Positions 6,499 through 14,232 of a stretch of DNA of 19,798 nt are shown piece after piece (the stretch's first letter is position 1; each line of letters begins with the position of its first letter). The position numbers were made by a program, and so were the translations under genes. The DNA is taken from assembly GCA_963764315.1 (NCBI GenBank), contig CAVXSB010000019.1, forward strand, positions 1-19,798, given 5' to 3'. A model generated the notes under the pieces. It had not been told where the DNA came from, made no database searches, and saw nothing but the letters and a program-made list of their open reading frames with translations. Origin of the DNA: DATLWN01 sp963764315 (GTDB lineage: Bacteria > Pseudomonadota > Zetaproteobacteria > Mariprofundales > Mariprofundaceae).

Positions 6499-8691
6499 AT
6501 GAGCGCACCCGCATTCTGTCAGGGCATCCAGCATTACGGCGACAAGTGGCCGGACTTCGATACGCATGCCGCAGAGGCAGTGATTGCCGAGGGCCAGACC
6601 GCCATCGCCGATGCAGCCGACGGCCGAGCCGCCTACCAGGCGCTGCTGGCGGCGGACGCGCTACGCTACCTGACGCTGCAGGTGACGGGCTCCAAGGGCT
6701 CGGGCCATCCCGGCGGCTTCGCATCCAGCGCCGAGGCGCATGCGGCGCTGATGATGCTGGGACACACCAATATCGTCACCGAGGTCGGCCACCATGCGCC
6801 GGGCTTCTATTCCTCGATGTTTCTCGATTCCTCGCTGGAGGAAATGGGCATCCGCAATATGGACGACATGATGGCGCGCTTCCGCGAACGCCACGGCCTG
6901 CTCGGCCATCTGTCCGGCGCCGTGCCGGGTTTGCTGGCCCCCGCCGGCCCGCTCGGCCAGGGCCAGCACTTCGCCATGGCCGGCGCCCTGTTGCATCCGG
7001 GTACGCTGTTCCCGGTGACCATCGGCGACGGCGGCATGGGCGAGCCCTATGTGCTGAACAGCATGATGCATTTCCACACCGCCTACCCGAATGTCACGAA
7101 CTTCCTGCCGGTGCTGGTGTGGAACGGCTACTCGCAGGAGCACCACTCGATGGTGTCGCGCCTGAACAACGACGAGATGACGGCCTACTGGAAGGGCCAC
7201 GGCTTCGAAGAGGTCGTGCTCATCGATGCCAAGGACTTCGACGACAGCGGCCAGGAGCTGCCCTACGTCGACAGCACCCGCTTCTCGCACGCCCGTCGCC
7301 TGGCCTTCGCCCAGGCCGTGCTCGCCGGCGTCGATCGTGCGGCGCGCTCGGCACTTTCCGGCACGCTGACGGTGTTCATCATCAAGCAGCTGAAGGGGGC
7401 CGGCGTGCATGCGACGGGTGCCAAGTCGCACAACCTGTACCCGAAGGACACCCTGGATCAGCCGCATATCATCGAAGGCCTGCAACGCCGGGCCCTGCCG
7501 CCCGAGGCCTGGCAGATCGTGCGCGACAACCTGTCGCGTGCCGGCGGCGGCCCGGCCGCCAAGACCGTCGTCACCGAGCGTGAGCTGGACATCGTGCCGA
7601 TGCCGAAGCTTTCCATGGAGGCCTTCAAGCCCGGCGACAAGGCCGTGCCCGCCACCGCCATGGGCGCATTGGTGGCGCAGATGGGCAAGGCCGACCCGCG
7701 CTTCGTCGTCACCAACGCCGACGGCAACGAGGCCTCGGCGATGAAGAACATCAACGACGCGCTGAAGATCCGTCATCCCTCGCCCGATCCGCTGTACAAC
7801 CAGGAGCCGAACGGCCAGGTCTACGAGCCGCTGAACGAGGATGCCTGCGCCGGTCTCGCCGCCGCCCTGGCCTTGTTCGGCTCCAGGGCGCTGTGGCTGT
7901 CCTACGAATCCTTCGCCATCAACGGCTGGCCGATCGTGCAGACGGTGACCCAGGCGATGGCGGAGCTGCGCCGCAAGACCCCGTCCATCGTCTGCATGTT
8001 CACCGCCGGCGCCCTGGAGCAGGGCCGCAACGGCTGGACGCACCAGCGCCCGGAGATCGAGAACCATTTCGCCGCCATGATGCGCAACGGCAACGTGTTC
8101 CCGCTGTTCCCCTGCGACGCGAACGCCATCCAGGCGGCCTACGCCTATGCCACCGACAGCATCAACAAGGGCATGGTCATCATTGCCTCGAAGAGCCCGC
8201 TGCCGGTCTATATGGACCTGGACGAGGCCAGGCAGGCGATGGAAACGGGCGCGGCAACGATCTACGAGAGTGCAGCGGGAACCCGCGGCACGGTGGTGTT
8301 CGCCGTCACCGGCGACATGGTGCTGCTGCCGGTGTTCGCGGCCAAGGAAACGCTGGAAGCGGCAGGCTACCGCGTGCGCATCGTCGCCATCGTCAACCCG
8401 CGCCTGCTGTACCGGCCCACCGACGTGGCCTGGGACACGGTGTCCCAGCCGGACAACGCCTTCATGGACGACGATCATTTCAACGCCCTGTTCGACGGCG
8501 ATGCGCTGATCGCCGTCAGCGGCGGTCCCTCCGCCTCACTGGAGCCGGTGCTGCTGCGCACCCGGGCGCCCCGGCGCGACACCTTCTGCTGGAAGCGCGG
8601 CGAAACCACGGCCTCGGCCGACGAGATCATGGCCTTCAACGGCATCACCGCCGAGGCCATGGCCGGGCGCGTGCAGGATCTGCTGAAATAA
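6499..8691 (+). CDS. Divergent phosphoketolase/transketolase-like ThDP enzyme
   Basis: A 730-aa ThDP-dependent protein related to phosphoketolases but clearly different from the standard enzyme at 99-2468. Motifs: GSKGSGHPGGFASSAE (64-79), which resembles transketolase SGHPG more than phosphoketolase GPGHGGP; GPLGQGQ (150-156); the ThDP/Mg motif IGDGGMGEPYVLN (175-187); WNGYSQEHHS; VYEPLNEDACAGLAAALALF (441-460), probably carrying the catalytic Glu; NGWTHQRPEIEN (511-522), the counterpart of GFTHQDPG. The GHWG histidine segment of true phosphoketolases is not evident. It probably moves a two-carbon ketol unit; the acceptor is unknown. Related proteins may be labelled phosphoketolase or xylulose-5-P epimerase in databases, names I would not trust. 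The ATG at 6499 has GAGGAG 8 nt upstream; the in-frame ATG at 6466 has none. The kinase follows after 4 bp. Confidence 0.85.
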   Translation: MSAPAFCQGIQHYGDKWPDFDTHAAEAVIAEGQTAIADAADGRAAYQALLAADALRYLTLQVTGSKGSGHPGGFASSAEAHAALMMLGHTNIVTEVGHHAPGFYSSMFLDSSLEEMGIRNMDDMMARFRERHGLLGHLSGAVPGLLAPAGPLGQGQHFAMAGALLHPGTLFPVTIGDGGMGEPYVLNSMMHFHTAYPNVTNFLPVLVWNGYSQEHHSMVSRLNNDEMTAYWKGHGFEEVVLIDAKDFDDSGQELPYVDSTRFSHARRLAFAQAVLAGVDRAARSALSGTLTVFIIKQLKGAGVHATGAKSHNLYPKDTLDQPHIIEGLQRRALPPEAWQIVRDNLSRAGGGPAAKTVVTERELDIVPMPKLSMEAFKPGDKAVPATAMGALVAQMGKADPRFVVTNADGNEASAMKNINDALKIRHPSPDPLYNQEPNGQVYEPLNEDACAGLAAALALFGSRALWLSYESFAINGWPIVQTVTQAMAELRRKTPSIVCMFTAGALEQGRNGWTHQRPEIENHFAAMMRNGNVFPLFPCDANAIQAAYAYATDSINKGMVIIASKSPLPVYMDLDEARQAMETGAATIYESAAGTRGTVVFAVTGDMVLLPVFAAKETLEAAGYRVRIVAIVNPRLLYRPTDVAWDTVSQPDNAFMDDDHFNALFDGDALIAVSGGPSASLEPVLLRTRAPRRDTFCWKRGETTASADEIMAFNGITAEAMAGRVQDLLK

Positions 8692-8695
8692 GGCC

Positions 8696-10027
8696 ATGGA
8701 GCAGCCCACGAAAATCATCGTCCTCGACGACGACCCCACCGGATCGCAGACGGTACACGGCTGTCTGCTGCTGACGCGCTGGGATGTGCCGACGCTCATC
8801 ACCGCGCTGGACGATGCCTCGCCGCTGTTCTTCGTGCTGACGAACACGCGCGGCATGTCGGCGGCAAAGGCGGCGGCGGTAACACGCGAGGTCTGCGCCA
8901 ACCTGCGCACGGCGCTGGCCCAAAAGGCCGCTGCGGGGCACGACATCAATCCGATCCTGGTCAGCCGCTCGGATTCGACGCTGCGCGGGCATTACCCGGT
9001 GGAGACCGACGTCATCGCCGAGGAGCTGGGGCCGTTCGACGCCCATTTCCTGGTACCGGCCTTCTTCGAGGGCGGCCGCATCACACGCGATGCCATCCAC
9101 TACCTGATCGTCGACGGTAGCCCCGTACCGGTGCACGAGACGGAGTTCGCAAAGGACTCGGTGTTCGGCTACCGGCACAGCCACCTGCCCGACTACGTGA
9201 CCGAGAAGACCGCCGGCCGCATCGCGGCCGAGCAAGTCGAGCGCTTTAGCCTGAGTGAGGTGCGCGGCGATATCTCGGCGCGCCTGGCCGCATTGCGCGG
9301 CAATGCCTGCGCCGTCGTCGATGCCGAGGCCCAGCCGGATCTTGACCGCTTCGCCGCACAGGTCCGAGACGCTGCGGCCACCGGCAAACGCTTCCTGTTC
9401 CGCAGTGCGGCCAGCCTGCTGACCTCGCTGGCCCACCTCGGCCCGCAACCGGTAGCGGCCGAAGCCATGGCGCAGTACGTGCGCGGCGGCAGGGCCGGCG
9501 CGGTCATCGTCGGCTCCCATGTGAAGAAAACCACCGCCCAATTGCAGGCCCTGCTGCAGCAATCCGGTGCCACGGGCATCGAGATCGACGTGGCGCGCAT
9601 CGATACGGAGCGCACCGCCTTGCTGGCCGAGGCCCTGGAAAAGGCCAGGCAAGCCCATGCGCGGGACGAAACGCCGGTGATCTACACCAGCCGTGCGGAA
9701 AAGACCTTCGCCGACCAGGCCGAACGCCTGGCCTTCGGCGAGCGGGTATCGGCCTTCCTGATGGATGTGGTACGGGGACTACCGGCCTCGATCGGCTTTC
9801 TGATCAGCAAGGGCGGCATCACCTCCAACGACGTGCTGAGCGATGGCCTGGCCCTCGGCACCGCGCGCGTGCTCGGCCAGATCCTGGCCGGCTGCTCCGT
9901 GGTGCGCTGCCCGGCCGATCACCCCCGCTATCCCGAGCTGCCGGTGGTGATCTTCCCCGGCAACGTCGGCGACGACCGAGCCCTGGCCACCGTCTACGAC
10001 CGCCTGCGCGGCGCCTCTTCCGGATGA
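8696..10027 (+). CDS. Four-carbon acid-sugar kinase family protein (DUF1537)
   Basis: A 443-aa two-domain kinase of the DUF1537 family, whose characterised members (DtnK, LtnK/DenK, OtnK types) phosphorylate threonate, erythronate or 3-oxo-tetronate at O4. The N-terminal substrate domain begins with KIIVLDDDPTGSQTVHGC (6-23), the hallmark of the family, followed by FVLTNTRGMS and SRSDSTLRGHYPVETD. The C-terminal nucleotide domain has AVIVGSHVKKTTAQLQ and GFLISKGGITSNDVLSDGLA near the end. Length is typical and no key motif is missing. It starts 4 bp after the ThDP enzyme with a weak AAGG ribosome site, and its TGA overlaps the glcD ATG as ATGA, so both neighbours are probably coupled to it. 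The true substrate is not shown by sequence; 3-oxo-tetronate is my preferred candidate from context. Confidence 0.88.
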   Translation: MEQPTKIIVLDDDPTGSQTVHGCLLLTRWDVPTLITALDDASPLFFVLTNTRGMSAAKAAAVTREVCANLRTALAQKAAAGHDINPILVSRSDSTLRGHYPVETDVIAEELGPFDAHFLVPAFFEGGRITRDAIHYLIVDGSPVPVHETEFAKDSVFGYRHSHLPDYVTEKTAGRIAAEQVERFSLSEVRGDISARLAALRGNACAVVDAEAQPDLDRFAAQVRDAAATGKRFLFRSAASLLTSLAHLGPQPVAAEAMAQYVRGGRAGAVIVGSHVKKTTAQLQALLQQSGATGIEIDVARIDTERTALLAEALEKARQAHARDETPVIYTSRAEKTFADQAERLAFGERVSAFLMDVVRGLPASIGFLISKGGITSNDVLSDGLALGTARVLGQILAGCSVVRCPADHPRYPELPVVIFPGNVGDDRALATVYDRLRGASSG

Positions 10028-11484
10028 ACGGGGCCGAGGCCGGCCTGGTCGCGCGGCTGCGCGCCCTGCTGCCCGCCGATTGCGTGCTGCACGCGGCGGA
10101 GGATCTGCGTCCCTACGAATGCGACGGGCTTTCCGCCTACCGCCAGCTGCCATCGGTGGTTGTGCTGCCGCGCGACGTCGCCGAGGTGCAGGCGGTGATG
10201 CGCCTGTGCCATGAACTCGGCGTGCCCGTGGTGGCCAGGGGCGCGGGCACCGGCCTGTCCGGCGGGGCGCTGCCACACCCCGAGGGCGTGCTGCTGAGCC
10301 TGGCGAAGCTCGATGCCATCCTGGCGCTCGATCCCGTCGGGCGTATCGCCCGCGTGCAGCCGGGGGTACGCAACCTTGCCATCTCCGAGGCCGCCGCCCC
10401 CCATGGCCTTTATTACGCCCCCGACCCCTCATCGCAGATCGCCTGCACCATCGGCGGCAATGTGGCGGAGAACTCCGGCGGCGTGCACTGCCTGAAATAC
10501 GGCCTGACGGTACACAACATCCTGGAGATCAAGCTGGTGACGCCGGACGGGGAGTTGCTCGTCGTCGGCAGCCAGGCGCTCGACAGCCCGGGCTACGACC
10601 TGCTGGCGCTGATGACCGGCTCCGAGGGCATGCTCGGCGTCATCGCCGAGGTGACGGTGCGCCTGCTACCGGTACCGGAACGGGCGCAGGCCATGCTCGC
10701 CGCCTTCGACGACGTCGCTAGGGCCGGTGAGGCGGTCGGCGCCATCATCGCCGCCGGCATCATCCCCGGCGGTCTGGAGATGATGGATACGCTCGCCATC
10801 CGCGCCGCGGAGGACTTCGCCCATGCCGGCTATCCGCGCCATGCGGCGGCCATCCTGCTGTGCGAGCTCGACGGCATGGAAGCGGAGGTGGCCGAGCAGG
10901 TGGCAAGGGTGCAGGACATCCTCGCCGGACTCGGCGCCACCGAGCTGCGCCTGGCCAAGAACGAGGCGGAACGGGCGCTGCTGTGGAAGGGTCGAAAATC
11001 CGCTTTCCCCGCCGTCGGCCGCCTTTCCCCAGATTATTACTGCATGGACGGCACCATCCCCCGCCGCCAGCTGCCGTTCGTGCTCGGCCGCATCGGCGAG
11101 ATGTCCGAACAGTTCGCATTGTCCGTGGCCAATGTGTTCCATGCCGGCGACGGCAACCTGCACCCCTTGATCCTGTACGATGCCAACCGGCCGGGCGAGC
11201 TGGCGCGGGCCGAGGCCTTCGGGGCCCGTATCCTGGAGCTCTGCGTCGAGGTCGGCGGCACCATCACCGGCGAGCACGGCGTCGGTATGGAGAAAATCGA
11301 TCAGATGTGCGTGCAGTTCGGGCGCCTCGAGCTGGCCCAGTTCCATGCCATCAAGCACGCCTTCGATCCCGAGGGGCGGCTGAATCCGGGCAAGGCGGTG
11401 CCGACGCTGCATCGCTGCGCCGAGCTCGGCGCCATGCACGTGCATGGCGGCCAGTTGCCCTTCCCGGAGCTGGAGCGCTTCTGA
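10024..11484 (+). CDS. glcD: Glycolate oxidase/dehydrogenase subunit GlcD (FAD-linked)
   Basis: The catalytic FAD subunit of the membrane-associated glycolate dehydrogenase GlcDEF, oxidising glycolate to glyoxylate and passing electrons on through GlcF. The 486-aa product has the PCMH-type FAD domain: LPSVVVLPRDVAEVQAVMRL, PVVARGAGTGLSGGALP (68-84), PDPSSQIACTIGGNVAENSG, LMTGSEGMLGVIAEVTVRLL. The C-terminal substrate domain shows VANVFHAGDGNLHPLILYD, GGTITGEHGVGMEK and AFDPEGRLNPGK. Residues and length match GlcD; D-lactate dehydrogenase-like relatives exist, but the adjacent glcE and glcF settle the assignment. It overlaps the kinase stop (ATGA) and the glcE start (TGATG). Confidence 0.95.
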   Translation: MNGAEAGLVARLRALLPADCVLHAAEDLRPYECDGLSAYRQLPSVVVLPRDVAEVQAVMRLCHELGVPVVARGAGTGLSGGALPHPEGVLLSLAKLDAILALDPVGRIARVQPGVRNLAISEAAAPHGLYYAPDPSSQIACTIGGNVAENSGGVHCLKYGLTVHNILEIKLVTPDGELLVVGSQALDSPGYDLLALMTGSEGMLGVIAEVTVRLLPVPERAQAMLAAFDDVARAGEAVGAIIAAGIIPGGLEMMDTLAIRAAEDFAHAGYPRHAAAILLCELDGMEAEVAEQVARVQDILAGLGATELRLAKNEAERALLWKGRKSAFPAVGRLSPDYYCMDGTIPRRQLPFVLGRIGEMSEQFALSVANVFHAGDGNLHPLILYDANRPGELARAEAFGARILELCVEVGGTITGEHGVGMEKIDQMCVQFGRLELAQFHAIKHAFDPEGRLNPGKAVPTLHRCAELGAMHVHGGQLPFPELERF

Positions 11485-12542
11485 TGCCCGCATCCCAGGA
11501 TCTGACGGAATCGCTGCAAGGACAGGTGCAACAGGCCCATGCCGAGGGCACGCTGCTGCGCCTCATCGGCGGTGACAGCAAGCCCTTCTACGGCCGGCCG
11601 ACCGAGGGCATGCCGCTCGCCGTGGGCGGCCATAGCGGCATCGTCCATTACGAGCCGTCCGAGCTGGTGCTGACCGCCCGCGCCGGCACGCCCCTGACCG
11701 AGATCGAGAAGCTTTTGGCCGAAAACGGCCAGATGCTCGGCTTCGAACCGCCGCACTGGGGCGAGGGGGCGACGCTGGGCGGCACCGTCGCCTGTAACCT
11801 TTCCGGGCCGCGCCGCCCCTATGCCGGCGCGGCACGCGATGCCGTGCTGGGCTGCCGCATCATCAACGGAAAGGGCGAAATCCTGCGCTTCGGCGGCGAG
11901 GTCATGAAGAATGTCGCCGGCTACGATGCCGCCCGCCTGATGGCCGGCGCCCTCGGTACCCTCGGCGTGCTGCTCGATGTCAGCCTGAAGGTATTGCCGC
12001 TGCCGGCGGGCGAGCTGACGCTGGTGGAACCCTGCACGCTCACCGAGGCGCTGGCACGCATGAACGCCCTGGCCGGCCGGCCACTGCCGATCTCGGCCAC
12101 CGCCTGGGCCGACGGCCAGCTGTACCTGCGCCTGGCCGGCGGCGCCGTCGATGCCCTGGCCTCGGGGCTGCCGGGCGAGGCGCTGCCATACGCCGAATCC
12201 TTCTGGCATTGCCTGCGCGAGCGGCGCACGCCGTTCTTCGCCGATGCCACGCCGCTGTGGCGCATCGGCCTGCCGCAGGCCGCCCCGCAACCGGATCTCC
12301 CCGGCGAATGGCTAATCGAATGGGGCGGTGCCCAGCGCTGGCTCAAGGGCGGGGCGCCGACTGCCGAGGTACGCGCCGCCGTATCGGCGCTGGGCGGCCA
12401 TGCCACCCTGATGACTGCGGCCGACGATGAGCCGATGTTCCATCCCCTGTCCGACGGGCTGTGGCAGCTTCACCGGCGGCTCAAGGCTGCCTTCGATCCG
12501 GACGGCATCCTGAATCCCGGCCGCATGTACAGGGGGCTATAG
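11484..12542 (+). CDS. glcE: Glycolate oxidase/dehydrogenase subunit GlcE (FAD-binding)
   Basis: The 352-aa second FAD-fold subunit of GlcDEF. It looks like a shortened GlcD paralogue: LRLIGGDSKPFYGRP near residue 25, ELVLTARAGTPLTEIEKLLA, the FAD segment PHWGEGATLGGTVACNLSGP, RDAVLGCRIINGKGEILRFG, then the very typical GGEVMKNVAGYDAARLMAGA and LGTLGVLLDVSLKVLPLP. It ends AFDPDGILNPGRMY. The start overlaps the glcD stop by one base (TGATG), which chooses the ATG at 11484 over the longer open frame that reads back antiregister through glcD. GlcF begins 3 bp after its stop. Confidence 0.93.
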   Translation: MPASQDLTESLQGQVQQAHAEGTLLRLIGGDSKPFYGRPTEGMPLAVGGHSGIVHYEPSELVLTARAGTPLTEIEKLLAENGQMLGFEPPHWGEGATLGGTVACNLSGPRRPYAGAARDAVLGCRIINGKGEILRFGGEVMKNVAGYDAARLMAGALGTLGVLLDVSLKVLPLPAGELTLVEPCTLTEALARMNALAGRPLPISATAWADGQLYLRLAGGAVDALASGLPGEALPYAESFWHCLRERRTPFFADATPLWRIGLPQAAPQPDLPGEWLIEWGGAQRWLKGGAPTAEVRAAVSALGGHATLMTAADDEPMFHPLSDGLWQLHRRLKAAFDPDGILNPGRMYRGL

Positions 12543-12545
12543 GCG

Positions 12546-13757
12546 ATGCAGACCTCGTTGGATAAGGCCTTCGCGGACACGCCGGAGGGACAGGAGGCCG
12601 ATGCCATCCTGCGCTCCTGCGTGCACTGCGGCTTCTGCACCGCCACCTGCCCGACCTATCAGCTGCTGGGCGATGAGCTCGACGGGCCGCGCGGGCGCAT
12701 CTACCTGATCAAGCAGGTGCTGGAGGGAACCCCCGCCACCGGCAAGACGCAGATGCACCTGGACCGCTGCCTGACCTGCCGCGCCTGCGAGACCACCTGC
12801 CCCTCCGGGGTGCAATACGGACATCTGGCGGATATCGGCCGTGCCGTCGTCGAGCAGCAGGTCGCCCGCCCGTGGCGTCAGCGCCTGTTGCGCCACACCC
12901 TGCGTGCCCTGCTGCCACATCGCCGCCGCATCGCCGCCCTGCTCTCCCTAGGCCGGCTGGCACGCCCCATCCTTCCCGCCACGCTGCGAGCGAAGATCCC
13001 CGCCGCACAGACGGCCGGAGCCTGGCCGCCTGCGCACCATACACGGCGCATGCTGGTGCTCGCCGGATGCGTACAGGCGGCGGCAACGCCGGCCACCAAT
13101 GCCGCCACCGCGCGCGTGCTGGACAGGCTCGGCATCTCGCTCCTCAGTGTTGAGGCGGCCGGCTGCTGTGGCGGCATCGAGCTGCACATGGGGGCGAAAG
13201 CGGCGGCCTGCGCGGCGGCGCGACGCAACATCGATGCCTGGTGGCCCCATATCGCGGCGGGGGCGGAGGCGATCCTCGTCACGGCCAGCGGCTGCGGCGT
13301 CACGGTCAAGGATTACGGCCACCTGCTGCAGCACGACCCGGCCTATGCCGACAAGGCAGCACGCATCTCGGCGCTGGCCCGCGATCCCGTCGAAGTGCTC
13401 GCCGCCGAGGACCTGTCCGCGCTCACCCTTGCCGATCACGGCCCGATCGCCGTGCATGCGCCGTGTACGCTGCAGCATGGCCAGCAACTGCCGGGTGCCC
13501 TGGAGGGGCTGTTGAGCCGCCTGGGCTTCATGTTGACCGAGGTGCCGGATGCGCACCTCTGCTGCGGCTCGGCCGGCACGTATTCGCTGCTGGAGCCGGA
13601 GCTCTCGCGGCAGCTGCTGGACCGGAAGCTGGCGGCGCTGGAGGGCGGCAAACCTGCGCTCATCGTCACCGCCAACGTCGGCTGCCAGATGCACCTGGCC
13701 AGCGGAACCAACACCCGAGTCATGCACTGGATCGAGCTACTGGACAGACCGGGCTGA
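12546..13757 (+). CDS. glcF: Glycolate oxidase/dehydrogenase iron-sulfur subunit GlcF
   Basis: The 403-aa electron-transfer subunit of GlcDEF. Two 4Fe-4S ferredoxin motifs lie in the N-terminal part: CVHCGFCTATCP (about 25-36) and CLTCRACETTCP (about 76-87). Two cysteine-rich CCG domains follow, marked by MLVLAGCVQ, EAAGCCGGIELHMG, then APCTLQHGQ and HLCCGSAGTYSLLEPELS. This is the normal layout and length. The protein is soluble and probably docks at the inner membrane to hand electrons to quinone. The gap to glcE is 3 bp, completing the glcDEF run. Confidence 0.95.
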   Translation: MQTSLDKAFADTPEGQEADAILRSCVHCGFCTATCPTYQLLGDELDGPRGRIYLIKQVLEGTPATGKTQMHLDRCLTCRACETTCPSGVQYGHLADIGRAVVEQQVARPWRQRLLRHTLRALLPHRRRIAALLSLGRLARPILPATLRAKIPAAQTAGAWPPAHHTRRMLVLAGCVQAAATPATNAATARVLDRLGISLLSVEAAGCCGGIELHMGAKAAACAAARRNIDAWWPHIAAGAEAILVTASGCGVTVKDYGHLLQHDPAYADKAARISALARDPVEVLAAEDLSALTLADHGPIAVHAPCTLQHGQQLPGALEGLLSRLGFMLTEVPDAHLCCGSAGTYSLLEPELSRQLLDRKLAALEGGKPALIVTANVGCQMHLASGTNTRVMHWIELLDRPG

Positions 13758-13776
13758 TGCGGCAAGGCTGAGCGCC

Positions 13777-14226
13777 ATGTCCCGCTCCTACCCCATGCTG
13801 CTCGTCTTCCTCATTCTCGTCGGCGCCGTGGCCATGAGCGGCGTGCATTTCCAGCCGGGCCTATGGTATGCGGGCCTGCACAAGCCGTTCTGGACGCCTC
13901 CGGCCTGGCTGTTCCCACCGGTGTGGAGCGTGCTCTACCTGATGATGGCGGTGGCCGGATGGCTGATCTATGCGAGTCCGGACCGCCGCCTGAAATGGCT
14001 ATGGGCGATCCAGCTGATGCTCAATGCCCTGTGGTCATGGCTGTTCTTCGGCCTGCACCGCACGGATCTTGGCCTGGTCGATATCTCCGCCCTGCTGATC
14101 ACGATCGCCGCCATCGTGTCAATCGCCCGCGGCCGACAGCGGGCCGTGGTCTGGCTTATGGCGCCGTACCTGGTCTGGGTCGCCTATGCCTCGACACTGA
14201 ATGCGGCGATCCACGTCCTGAACTGA
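13777..14226 (+). CDS. tspO: TspO/MBR family membrane protein
   Basis: A 149-aa integral inner-membrane protein with five predicted helices. Family signatures are clear: LHKPFWTPPAWLFPPVWSVL (34-53), the tryptophan-rich second helix (YLMMAVAGWLIY), QLMLNALWSWLFFGLHRTDL, and a C-terminal ASTLNAAIHVLN. TspO proteins bind porphyrins and other hydrophobic ligands and are linked to stress and photo-oxidative regulation in several bacteria. The ATG at 13777 (after AAGGCTGAGCGCC) starts 19 bp beyond the glcF stop; the same frame is open back into glcF, but that part is antiregister. It may be the last gene of the glycolate operon, and it meets the convergent TPR gene only 6 bp away. Confidence 0.92.
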   Translation: MSRSYPMLLVFLILVGAVAMSGVHFQPGLWYAGLHKPFWTPPAWLFPPVWSVLYLMMAVAGWLIYASPDRRLKWLWAIQLMLNALWSWLFFGLHRTDLGLVDISALLITIAAIVSIARGRQRAVVWLMAPYLVWVAYASTLNAAIHVLN

Positions 14227-14232
14227 GGGGAG

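Noticed and set aside
6661..8478. A 605-codon minus-strand open frame opposite the ThDP enzyme
   Set aside because: Low-complexity His/Arg/Gly-rich shadow; the plus strand carries clear ThDP motifs in all parts.
8645..9658. A 337-codon minus-strand frame opposite the DUF1537 kinase
   Set aside because: Antisense shadow; the kinase motifs DDDPTGSQTVH and KGGITSND lie on the plus strand.
10860..11483. The upstream extension of the glcE frame into glcD
   Set aside because: The extension is Arg/Gly/Pro-rich out-of-frame translation of glcD; the ATG at 11484 overlapping the glcD stop starts the real protein.
14227..14232. A terminator between the convergent tspO and TPR genes
   Set aside because: Only 6 bp separate the stops and I see no hairpin followed by a T-tract on either strand.
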